DNA from: Obelidium mucronatum
Taxonomy: Eukaryota; Chytridiomycota; Chytridiomycetes; Chytridiales; Chytriomycetaceae
Length of the DNA: 64,000 nt
Direction of reading: 5' to 3'
Assembly: GCA_025765595.1 (NCBI GenBank)
Contig: JAIVFH010000003.1
Span: 620,001-684,000 of the forward strand
Under the pieces are notes generated by a model. It was given only the letters and a program-made list of their open reading frames with translations, searched no databases and was not told the DNA's origin. Made by a program: the position numbers and the translations under genes. This document shows positions 22,693 to 34,281 of this stretch, one piece after another (position 1 is the stretch's first letter; every line of letters starts with the position of its first letter).

Positions 22693-25600
22693 ATGTCGAA
22701 GTACGATCGGTTCCACGCGACTCATCGAGTGGAAATACAGTTGCCTGAAGCTGTTTCAATGGATGCACAAGCCAGCGGCCAAGTGAGACACGGCGGCGCC
22801 TGGACTGCAGGAGGGGGCATGAATACGTCTGCTAGTGTATCAAATAATCACAGCAATCGACCGCGAACTGCCCCTGTCCATTCTTCCTCAGGGAAACCTA
22901 AAACAACGAGATTCACGGACTCTTCTGCGTTTTTTGATCAGGACAACGCGATTCACTTCCTTCAGCAACAGCACCAACAGCAGCAGCAACAGAATCGGCC
23001 TCAGTCCCCACAGTCTTCTTCCTTCTATGCCATGTTATTACCGCCACCCCCTAGTCCTTCTCCGGCAATATCTAAAATGAAAGCAAATGCTGCTCTGAAA
23101 GAGCAAGATGCGATTGAATACATGAAGAAGTTCTCCACTTCTCCTTATACCGCAAAATCTGCGAAAGTAAACAAACGACAACATGTCCGCCCCAGCACAG
23201 CCTCATCATCATTCTCAAACCAACCACAACTACCTCAACCGCATACGTCACTCATGATGTCTTATGATCAACGGCCCTTCAGTGGAAACACTATGACGTC
23301 GAAAACAAGTGCTGCCGAATTGCATGCAATAAAACTGTGGAAGCTGATGGAAAAGGATGAACGCGATAGTAATATTATTCGGCAACACTTGAATCAATCC
23401 AACGAATCCCCACCGGGGTCACCAAAAGGACAGAAGCACAACCGTTTAATTCCATCAAATCCACCGCCCACGACAGTTATATCATCTCCTCTTTCTGTGA
23501 AACTTGTTGCGGATTTAAAAGATATTGGAGTTTCTAGTGAGACTGCTGCGATGGTTGGTGCAGCTGTCGCTTCTCAACCAGAAGCATCTATGCGCCCTAG
23601 TTCAGTGGCTTCAACTGCTCGTAAACGCCCTCCCGCACCTAGTTCTGCGTCATCTAGCCATTTATATCGAGATAGTCATGGAAGTGATATCGACCCCACA
23701 GTTGCCTGGCCCAAACCAGAAGCATTTGTGAACCACTGGGGTGTGCATACCAAAAATAGGCCAGTCGGAGCGCATTCGAGTGGATTTTACGCGAAGCATC
23801 ATCATTCCAACTTTGCTGCAAGTGCCGGTCAATATGTTGGCTCTACGAGTCCATTGCCAACACCAACGGCTCTTACACACGAAAATGAAACTGAGGATGT
23901 TGATACATTAGGAACGAGAAGGTCTGCTTCTCGATCATCTCATCCTGGTAGACATTCTGGTGGAGGCTCGTTCTTGAAGAAAGGAGGGGACGGTGACGAG
24001 ACGGATCATAGTAATCGGAAGAATCATTACGTTAACGAGACAGCAATCACGGATGAGCAGCTATGCATACTCACTGATCCTGAATGTTCGGCAGATGAAG
24101 TGTTGGAGGCACTCTCTATTCTGATTGGGTTGGCGTTAGACTATGGTCAGTACCCTTTATTCTGCTATTTGGCGAAAGTATATCAAAAAGATTTTTTTTG
24201 AAATTAAATAGAAACTGTCGCCTGTTCGACACTCTTTGACCGGGGTGGTGTTGCGATTCTACTGCATGTAATGAGTTTTATGCCAGAACATGCAGATATT
24301 CAAGCGAAAGCCTGTCGTCTTCTGGAGATAATGGCCTCCAAAAATCGTGAGATTACAACATATGAAGATCCTCAAATTGATCAAAATAACGTTTTTTTCC
24401 CTGTTGTTTCAGCATTGACATTAACAAGTCTTGCCAAACAGAATGGTATCATGGCGGTTTTGGCGTCGGTGCAAACCATTGCAAGAGGTAAAATGAAAGC
24501 AGATATTTGTGGTTAATTTTTTTCTAATCTCTGATTATTAATTTAGCTGCTCAAGATGCCAAACATGCAATTAATGCCCTCCGGAATGAAAACCCACATC
24601 AACCACTACCACACACCCAACAACAATCAAATCGCCAAGGAAGCAAACGAAATTGGAATAAATCAACTACGCAACGAGCCCAGAGCCTCACAAACACTTC
24701 AAATGATCACTTGAGCAACCTCCGAGGGAGCAGTTCGATTCATGATGTTGCCAGTTCGTTCACAGACCTTTCTGGAAGTGGTACAATGTCGGCAGGGTCT
24801 CATGAGAAGTTGGGAGGACCTGCTGGAAACAGACAGCAACAAATACCTTCCATTCAAATTTCTGGTGGAACTGCTGGAAATGGTGGAGGTGGCGGAGGAG
24901 CCACCGTTCTCAACAGTGGCGACACTAATAATCTAGTGAATGGAGTTCTCCAAAAGTACTACGACCCCCGATTTCTTATGCAGCTTGATAAAATGGACAA
25001 AACGGCCCGAAGTGAAATTGTGAAACATCTCTTGAACCTCTTCCAGAAGGTGGACAGATTAATCTTCATGGGCTCTTTGATCTCTCTAGAAATGGATACG
25101 GAATTTGCGTTGGATCAGATTGTCTGTGAAGCCGAAAACCTTGTTAATGCCGAGTTGATTCTGCTTTATCTTGTTGATCCTGCTACAGGAGAGCTAGTTG
25201 CAACTGATTATGATCCTTGGATGGATCCTAAAGAAAAAGAGTTACTACTTCGGGAGGCTAGGTTTCCGATTGGTAATGGGATTGTGGGATGGGTTGCTCA
25301 GACTCACGAGGCAGTGAATATAAAGGACGCGTCGCGGCATGAACGATTTGATCATGATATTGATACAAGAGGCGTCAATGTTATAGCTAGTACTCTACTT
25401 TGCGTTCCTCTTGTATCGAAGGAGGGAGTTTTGAAAGGCATAATTCAAGCTGTCAACAAAGCCGGCCCTATTGGAAACATTATTCCTTTCAACCAAGAAG
25501 ACGAATTCTTGATGAAAACATTGGGAAAACTGGCAGGAATTCTCATTAGCAATGCTCAAATATATGATCGATTGAAACGAACTCAAGAAAAAGTTGAAGT

Positions 25601-27713
25601 TTTACTGGAAACAACACGATCTTTAGGTTCAACTTTGGAATTAGACCTTCTTGTGAAAAGAATCATGGATGCAGCAAAAGATTTATTAATGGCTGATCGT
25701 TGTACATTGTTTTTGTCGGATACCAAGGCGAAACAGCTGAAGGCTCATATTCAAGGACGAGATACTATCGAAGAGATCAGAATTCCAATGAATTCTGGCA
25801 TAGCTGGATTTGCCTTTACTTCTGGAGGTATGATATTGATTGTTTGGATTTTCATGATCTTACCATACGGTCAGAATCTGTAAATATCCCCGATGCCTAC
25901 AAAGACTCACGGTATATATTCTCTATTTTAATCATCTTTTGAGCGCTATCGGGAGCTTAGCTTGTTTTGTATTTTGGCATTAGATTTAATCCCGACGTCG
26001 ACAAAAAGACGGGTTACATCACTCGAAACATGCTTTGTATCCCTATACGAAACATAAGTGGGCATTCAATCGGAGTAACGCAGATGATAAACAAAAAGGT
26101 GGGAGCGTTCGAGGCGGATGACGAAAAGCTCTTGATATCCTTTTCGGCCCAAGGTTGGACAAAAAAAATACAATTTGTTGGCATCGTAGTTGTATTCTTA
26201 ACCATCCATCCTCTTTTCAGCGGCTGTTGCGATTGAAAACTCAAATCTTTTCAAAAAGACCGAGGATATGCTTCGGGAAACTCAAAATATGAAAAACTAC
26301 CTGAGTATGATTATCCAATCCATCACAAACGTTGTCATAACTCTGGATAAAAACGGATATCTATCTCACATCAATCATCCATCTAAAATGGACATTGATC
26401 CTGCTGATGTTGATAAACTTACATCACAGCATTTTGAAACGTGGCTGGGCCCAGAAAATGCAACACTTATTAGTGATATCAAGAGATCATTTTCAGGTGA
26501 TTCTGAAACAACTTCTATAATTGCACAGGATTATGAGTTGATTGTGAATGGGAAAGTCAAAAATGTGAATTACACTATTGTACAAATGTCTGCGGCCGAA
26601 GGCAGTGGAGGAACAAGTGGTGCAAATTCCAAAAGTGGAGACAGCAAGGCCGGAGGAAACGGAGGGGGTACCGGCTTGGTGGGTATCAGCCATGGTGTGG
26701 TGATTGTTTTGGAAGACATAAGTTCTGAAAAGAGAGCTCTCATGACTCTTGGTCGGTATATGTCTCCTGCCTTGGCCAAACAAGTCATGGCGGAAGATGG
26801 AGGTCAACTTGGAGGAAAGAGGAAAAAGGTGGGGCTGTACATTTTCGCCCAAATAGTGTTAACTCTACTTCTACTCAGGTTGCAATTCTATTTTCTGATA
26901 TTCGTTCATTCACTGAGATATCAGAGTCCATGGAGCCTCACATGGTAGTAGAAATGCTGAATCATCATTTTACTGATGCTGTGAATGCGATTTTGGCGGA
27001 GCAAGGTGAGGAACTGAATAAGAAGACGAGGAAATACACTTAAACATTTATTTGCAGGAATTCTTGATAAATACATTGGAGATGCTGTTATGGCCGTATT
27101 TGGAGTACCCTTTGTGAATGCTGACGACTCAATTCATGCTTGCAATGCAGCACTGCGAATGCGGGATAGCTTGGTCATTTACAATGAACATATTCGGATT
27201 CCAAACAATCAGAAACCTATCAAAATGGGAATAGGTGTGAACACTGGTATGGTTCTTTCTGGTAACATAGGGTCTTTGAAACGCATGGAGTTTTCGTGTA
27301 TTGGAGATGCCGTAAATCTATCATCGCGAATTGAAGGAATGACGAAAGCATATGGAGTGACTATCCTGATAACTGAATATACCGTTGAAGAAATTGGTGA
27401 CAACTTTATCTTGCGGGAGGTTGATATGGTGATTGTCAAAGGGAAAAGTAAGGCGGTTCGAATCTATGAGCTATTAGGGCGGAAAGGTGAAGTTCTGAGT
27501 GAAAACTTGGCGAGAACTCTCGATTACTTTGAGATGGGGCTGAGGGCATACAGGCAACGGTATTTTGACCAGGCGATTTCTTGTTTTAATGATGGGCTGA
27601 CATACACGGCGAACGATGGTCCATGTGCTGTAATGCTGGAACGAAGTATTGCCTATCGAAACGATCCCCCACCTGAAGACTGGACAGGAGTTTATTACGC
27701 AGACTCAAAATAA
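22693..27713 (+). CDS. soluble adenylate cyclase with ARM-like, GAF-GAF-PAS and class III catalytic domains
   Basis: Nine exons (22693-24145, 24212-24346, 24413-24487, 24547-25827, 25876-25912, 25984-26153, 26221-26828, 26879-27005, 27058-27713) give about 1513 aa. The N-terminal 460 residues are low-complexity, then a short ARM-like helical stretch. Two GAF domains follow (GNGIVGWVAQTHEAVNI; SGIAGFAF then NIPDAYKDSRFNPDVD), a PAS-like segment (ITLDKNGYLSHIN) and a cyclase domain. Catalytic metal aspartates appear in LFSDIRSF and GDAVMAVFG. DKYIGDAV carries the lysine typical of adenylate rather than guanylate cyclases. No membrane segment is seen. The layout recalls cyanobacterial and protist GAF-cyclases regulated by cyclic nucleotides. 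A C-terminal TPR-like helix pair ends the protein. Confidence 0.88.
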
Positions 27714-27724
27714 ACACACCAATA

Positions 27725-28423
27725 ATGTCAACACAAACAACTTTGCAATCAGCACTGGCGCATGCACGGAATGCGACCAAGTTCGATGCTGAAAACAACT
27801 ATCTTTTGGCACTCAACTCGTACCGGCGATCGTTGCTTCTTCTTGATTTTGTTCTTGGTGGATCTGATATGGGATCTGTTCATGGCCATGAGCATGACTC
27901 GGACCGGGAAGTGCTTGATCGCGATGCTCGCACTCGATTGATAGCCTTGCGGTCGCGCTACGTTGTGCGGGTAGAGGAGGTGTGTATGTGTGTGTAATGT
28001 GTGTCTATCTGGTGGGCCAGTCTAATTGGGTTGCAGCTGCTCGCCGCCCTTCCAGCGAACGCGCGCGCCGTGTACTCGGGACAGAGTTTCGTGCATCCGC
28101 CGGCGCTGGACGGATTCGGCGGCGCCGGGCCGTACGAACTGTCGGCGCTGCGGGGCGGCGCGTCCTTCGCCGACGCGGGCGCCGGCGCCGAGTCGCAGTA
28201 CGCCGCGGTGTTTGGCGCCGCGCTGGCGGACGACGCGCGCGTGCCGCCGGACGGGCGCGCGCCGCCCGTGGCGCTGCTGCCGCCGCCACCGCCGCCGGGC
28301 GCCGCACCGGCCGCTGCGGCGCCCGCGCGGCTGGCGTCGCTGGCGCTGCGGCTGCGGATTGCGGCGGCGGCCCTCGACAAACGCGGGGCTTTTGTGACTC
28401 CGCGTCTTGCTGTGCCGCTGTGA
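27725..28423 (+). CDS. MIT-like domain protein
   Basis: Two exons (27725-27979, 28037-28423), about 213 aa. The first exon encodes a three-helix pattern (LQSALAHARNATKFDAENNY, then LALNSYRRSLLLLD, RTRLIALRSRYVVRVEE) typical of MIT domains, which bind ESCRT-III tails. The second exon is extremely GC-rich and encodes an Ala/Pro/Gly-rich tail ending in a short helix. The start codon lies only 11 nt after the cyclase stop on the same strand, and the next gene follows 40 nt later. Domain call is from helix pattern only. Confidence 0.5.
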
Positions 28424-28463
28424 GTGTGAATTCTTTTGGTCGCTGGTGCGTGTGTTGCTTAAC

Positions 28464-29057
28464 ATGGCTTCCAAAACTAGTCAAGTCGCAAACAACACGC
28501 CGCCAGGCGCCAGACTTGTTGCCGTCGATCAAAAGATTGCTGCTCTCGAACAGCTGTATGCTAATTTCGCTGATGCTCCGCTGTCGTCTCCACAATCTCT
28601 CAATGACGATGTTGCGCGCACAAAGGAAACTGTTGAACAAATCTTGAATTCGCCGCAGTTGGCCCTCTCGAAAAAACTTGCTGGCGAAATTGCGAATCCT
28701 TTTGATGAAAGGCAAGGCAATGGTGGAATGACGAAAATGTTCAAAAATATGTTTGCCAATGCTGGAACTGGTGGTGCAATTGTTCAAACTATTCCAAAGG
28801 GAGACAAGGTGCCTGATTTGGCGTCATACATTGAAGTTGTTCTTCGTGCCACGAATTCTTTTTCCCCCATTTTGGATTCCTGGGGTGCTGTTTTGGCCCA
28901 AAATCCTCGTATAGCCTCGAATGAACTCTTGATGCAGGACATTGAGTTCATTGCCAAATTTTTTGATGGTGTTGTTTTGGCATTCATCACTAGGGATCTC
29001 GAACGTTTGATGGAACGGTTTCTTAGAAGAGTCACAGCTGCCGCTATTGCTTCGTAA
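28464..29057 (+). CDS. hypothetical protein, 197 aa, helical
   Basis: A single-exon frame starting MASKTSQVANN. Residues 25-75 look coiled-coil-like (KIAALEQLYANF, TKETVEQIL) and the C-terminal half is helical and hydrophobic (YIEVVLRATNSFSPILDSW, FFDGVVLAFITRDLERLMERF). No family recognised. Codon use is ordinary for the window, in contrast to the GC-rich exon just upstream. It converges on the ABC transporter gene with about 54 bp between stops. Confidence 0.6.
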   Translation: MASKTSQVANNTPPGARLVAVDQKIAALEQLYANFADAPLSSPQSLNDDVARTKETVEQILNSPQLALSKKLAGEIANPFDERQGNGGMTKMFKNMFANAGTGGAIVQTIPKGDKVPDLASYIEVVLRATNSFSPILDSWGAVLAQNPRIASNELLMQDIEFIAKFFDGVVLAFITRDLERLMERFLRRVTAAAIAS

Positions 29058-29111
29058 TTGAGAGTACTGAGATAGAATATCCCAAATAAAAGTGTGAAAA
29101 TCATAAATACA

Positions 29112-32100
29112 CTAATTATTAGAAGCGGTTTCACCAGCATATCGACAGAGCTGCCAGAATGGCCCGTCACCCATCTTCAAAAGCTGCCTCGGGTTTCCAT
29201 CTTGAATAATCTTTCCCTCGCTTAATACCAATACTCTATCCAAATCAAGCACACTTTTGAGTCGATGTGCGATCATTACACAAGTCCACTTTGGCCCGCA
29301 CGGGTTTTCATCACCACCATTAATCATCCTTTGGATAGTAGACTGCATCCACTTGTCCGAATCATTGTCTAAGGAGGCTGTGGATTCATCCATGACAATG
29401 AGTCCGCCTTGGCCACCGGCACCTCTGCTCTTTTTCAGTTTACGCAACACTCCTCGAGCAAGAGACAAGATTTGCTTTTGTCCCCCAGATAAATTTGCCC
29501 CATTCTCGGATATTGGAGAATCAAACTCAAGCGGCTGACGGATTTCCAATTCTTCTCTGGATACAAAGGCCAACGCCTCTTGGAGCTCTGCATCTGTAAA
29601 AGCCGATGTCGGATCCAAGTTGGATCTTACTGTTCCGCGAAACAGAAACGGGTCTTGAGGGATAATCACAATTTTCTCTCGTCTGAGAATCGGTACCAAA
29701 AAAATAGAAAGCATTCAGAATCTTTCGGCAATAATATTTACGACTTACAAATCTCGCAATGGAATTCGGCTACAATCAAATCCATCGATAAGAATTGTTC
29801 CGCGACTGTATTCAACAAATCTCATGAATGACATTCCCAGCGTGCTTTTTCCCGATCCTGTTCTCCCGACAATTCCAATAGACTCTCCTGGTCTGATTTC
29901 AACAATCCCTGGTAAATCCAGCGCAAAGGGTGCGTCTCGTGTATATTTGATTGCAAGATTTTCGAAAACAATCGATGCTGGAGATGGCCACTAAACCAAG
30001 ACTTTCAACACTACAAAAAAAGCTCTCTGTTTCGGTACATACGGATTCTGGGATTTGGAAGTCAGGGGCAACAGCGCAACTTTCTTGATCAAGGTGGGTA
30101 TATTCTTGGAGTCTTTCGACACTCGTCATAGTCATTTCCATTTGGGCACTATTTCGTACCAACCACTGTGAAAATATATAATTGAGAAACCATAAATCAA
30201 CAACAAAATATCAAACCGTTAAAACATCAGTAAACATCCCAGCATAATTGAGAACCAATCCAGCCCAACCAGGGTCAATCCTACTTCCAAAAACACTCCC
30301 AGTTTTCCCAGTCGCTGCGAATGCTATTGATAGGCCAGTCCCAAAAGCTACCAGAGCACCAACACTCTCAACTCGAAACGCAAGCCATCTATTTGCACCC
30401 CACAGCGGTAAAAAAGCAGCATGATTTGCATCTACAGTTTTCAAGAGATGTGACAGATGCTGTTCTGTTTTTCCAAAAGCTCGAATCGTGACAGCACCCG
30501 ACAATGTCTCGCCGAATGCAGAATAAACTGGGCTTCTGGTGCTACTTTCCAGTCTCTTCAGACTTCGCGTAATACTCATAAACTTTTTTGCAATAGGAAC
30601 ATAAAGTATCCCAATGGGAATTGCAAAAAGAATGAGAACGGGACTGGCAAAGGATATCATTGTCGCTACTGTAATCCCATGGACGAATTGTTGCACGGTT
30701 TCGCCGATACTGCTGCTCACTTCTTGGTCCAACACTTGGGTATCCTTTCCAAAACGGTTCATTATTTTTCCAGACGGTGTTGAATCAAAAAAAGAAAGCG
30801 GTGCTTGCAGTAGTCGCGAGAAAGTCATTTCATAGATAGTTTTCGAAGCCCGAGCAGAGAAGTAAACTTGATACCTAAACCGGGCATACAAAGCTAAAAT
30901 AGCAAGTACAACGGAGCCGCTATAGAGTATAAGAGAAGAGCCAGCCGACTCCTGGTTTGGAGTTTTCGATTTGTCGGACCACAACTTCAGAAAGTAGTCA
31001 TGCAAGAACCCAAAAGAGTAAGCGACAATGATGGAGACGAGAAACATTATCCCAGAGTGCAATCCGCCCGCTGATGACAAATAAAACTTGTAAGCATCCA
31101 AAGATGGTTTTCCTGATGATAGGTCTTCTTTGGGAGGCTTGGTTTTTGGCTTTGGTGTGATAGAAGCGTTTTGAGGAACAGAAACGGCAGAGCTCCCTTG
31201 GGCAGCGATCTTGCCACCAGGTCTTTGGCACAGAAACTCACTTCCGAAAGCAGCATTCAATGCATCTTGAATATTGCTAGACTTCTTTGCCATGTCCATC
31301 ACCTCTTCAACACTTCCCGTGGCAACCACCTTTCCAACTCTCTCATGGCTACCCATAATGCAAACATAATCAGAGACTGGCAAACATTTATCAATAGCGT
31401 GAGTAACCAGAACTCTTGTTCGTTCTTCCATCAACTCTCCTTTGCCACACTTCAATAAACAATTCTTTAAAATGTGATCCGCTGTGTTTGCATCGACGGC
31501 ACTCAGAACATCATCCATAAGAATGACTTTACTGGTTGCATATACAGCTCTTGCGAGACAGATTCGCTGGCGCTGACCACCGCTTAATGTACTTCCACGT
31601 TCTCCAACAAGTGCAGAGTCTCCTCCAGGAAGACTTTCTAGATCGGGAATCAGCGCGCATGCAAAGAGAACTTGCGAGTATCGTTCGGAAATGTATGGAT
31701 TCCCAAACAGAATATTCTCCTTGATGGTGGAGTTGATGAGATACGGAGTTTGCGAAACATACGATACAGGGTGATTCTTTCCATTCGGTTGCGGAACGTT
31801 GGCTGGTGTTATGACTCTCCCATTTAGAGTTTTCATTTCTGAAGAAACCTCTGTTTAGTGCGACACAACCTCTGTTTTTTCTTTCATACCTCCAAGCAAG
31901 GCCAACAACAATGAAGATTTGCCTGTTCCACTCTTTCCGAAAATACTGGTCAACTTCCCTTTTGGGAACATGAAATCCAAATCCTTCAGGATGGGTGCTT
32001 CCGTGCCTCCGAAATTGAACGAAGCTTTATCAGAGAATCCACAATCAATGCTTTCGGATGGATCGGATATGCTGCCATTTCTGACGATATTCGATAAGTT

Positions 32101-34097
32101 CTGAGAAACCCTTTCCAAATCAGGTTCCATAAAAAATCCTTCAATTCTTCCAAGCGACACATTCAGCTCCATCACTGAAATGGCCAGCTTCGGGATCACA
32201 AACAATGGATACCGAAGCACATTATTGTACATTGCCAACACCGTGAATGCTGTTGCAGCATCAACATATTCGCCATCACTGCTGACCCATGCACGAACGA
32301 GAAAGGTAACGCCAGATGCTAGCAAAGGACTACAGCGCCAGATTAGTTGGGTCAACATGTTCGAGTTGAGATAGGATTCGAGAGATTCGAGTTCGGTTGA
32401 CCGGGCAGCATCCACTTCATTGCGAAAATGCGACTCCCAGGCAAACAATTTGATTGTGCGTATACCATTTAGTATCTTTGTTTTTTTGGTTTCATTCAAC
32501 TTGTGTTTGGGGTCATGACAGGTAACAAAACAACTCTTACCTCATTCAATTTTGAAACGCGCTCATCGGTTTTTTGCATTAATTCCTTTCGGTGCTTTTT
32601 TATCATTTTTCCGACAGTTTTTGTAACTGGAACTGCAAGCGATAGTGATAGCATACCAGCAATCGTGCCAGCCCATCCCACAGACGATACCAGCAAGCCA
32701 CAGCATAAAATAAGCAAGAACGGCACAGAAAGAAGGTAATGAGACTGTCTGAAGCACGCAAGAATTTTATCTGTATCCGCAGACATGAGATTGGATACAG
32801 CCCCGTCGGCATAAGAGTCATACTCTTTGCGGGGGTCTGAAGAATGCGAAGCAATAGGTTGCATGCGTTTCAAACCCTTCATATAAATTGCACCCACAAG
32901 TGATGCCCGAATCCGAACATCGATTCTCCTATTCACCCAGTACAATTGACTCTCACAAGTCGTTCGCAATAGCGAGGCAACCAAAAGACCCATAACCGGC
33001 TTCAATACATCGAAAAACTCGACATTGGGAGATTCAATGGCCTTCAAAATTGCGTTGATGAAAAAGGGACCGCCAAATATGAAGACGTGGTCGATTAGTG
33101 AGATTCCATACTCGTACGCCAAGATTTTGTAATTCAGACGGATTAACAGTTTCAGTAGCGAGCCCTTGACGTATCTCGCCGGATTTCTAGAGGAGATTGA
33201 AAAAGTAGTTGTTGGTTGGTCTGCTTATTTGATCCAATCCAAACATACGCGTTGCGGGAAAACTTGGAATAAATATATTCTCCCTTGTCATGTTCGTCCA
33301 GGTTCCATAAATCAGATGCTAGTAAAGGTCGCGAAGTGGCTAGTACAATCAAGTCATCCATCCAGGCGAAGGATATTCGAGAAAAAATGTCGACGGAATA
33401 TTCAGGCCAGCTTCCAGAATCTGAAACTCGAGAATATCTCGTTGAAGTCTGGTTGGTTGCTCCGAATGGTGGATTGGCGGAGGAAGATACTTGGAAACTT
33501 ATGTATCCTGTGATTCCACACAACGCTGTGAAAACAGCCAGATTTATGATAGGAAACATCATTGTTATGTAACCTTCGTGTTTGTAGTGGGATAAGTCCC
33601 AGAAACTGGCAAACATAAACACTGATGCAAGGCTTGTGATAGACTTTACGGCATTACTTCGAGATGACACACGCTTTCGCGTCGCGAGAGCGAGAGACAC
33701 CAAGTACAGAAAGAGCAGTTTCGCTGAAACATCAAGAATAGCAATCACGGCTTGGCCAGCCGAAGCTTCGTCCGCGCCGTATGATGGAGCCGCAACCAAC
33801 CGGACAACGGCGGCAGCGAACGGCGCGAAAGAAAGCGGCGCTAGCACGGATCGGCGCGCACGCAGAAGAGACGCAACAGACGGCGCGCGCGGTGCAAATA
33901 GCGGCGACGTCGGTGGTCCGCCCGCGAGTTCCACCCCAGGTTCGCGGTCTGAGTCCGCATCCGATTCGCCCGCCTCTTCGAATTCTGGCGCGAGAAAACT
34001 ATCCGCGCCGCTGGTCCACGCTGCAAACACGCGGCGGCCAGCGGCAACAAGAACGCACAGAAACGGCACAACCCATGCCACCGAACTATCTTGCACT
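29112..34097 (-). CDS. ABC transporter, ABCC/MRP type
   Basis: Exons (minus strand): about 34095-33249, 33186-32541, 32475-31890, 31838-30217, 30165-30043, 29990-29749, 29682-29112. Two transmembrane domains alternate with two nucleotide-binding domains. NBD1 has GKSGTGKSS, LSGGQRQR and VILMDD. NBD2 has GRTGSGKST, LSGGQKQ and LIVMDES. Both look catalytically complete. A full-length exporter of organic anions or conjugates is expected, at the plasma membrane or vacuole. The N-terminal exon is GC-rich and lacks an in-frame ATG. A tiny upstream exon (possible ATG near 34150, intron ending in CTAAC...GCAG at about 34097) is one way to start it, so the 5-prime end is unresolved. Confidence 0.85.
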
Positions 34098-34281
34098 GCG
34101 TTAGAATAGCCAATCGTCTCTTAGATCACATACATTTTGACAATGCATTCAATAGCCGTATCTCCTGTTTTGCATATATTCATCTGGAAAGTAATATAAT
34201 AACTGCAAATACAAAAAACAAGCGAAGTTTACTTTCTAACTTATGAAGTATAGCACATCAACAACCAGAACATCCTCTCCT

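Noticed and set aside
28005..28787. 260-aa Arg/Pro-rich minus-strand frame
   Set aside because: Antisense to the GC-rich second exon of the MIT-like gene and to the next gene; low-complexity with no splice or start support.
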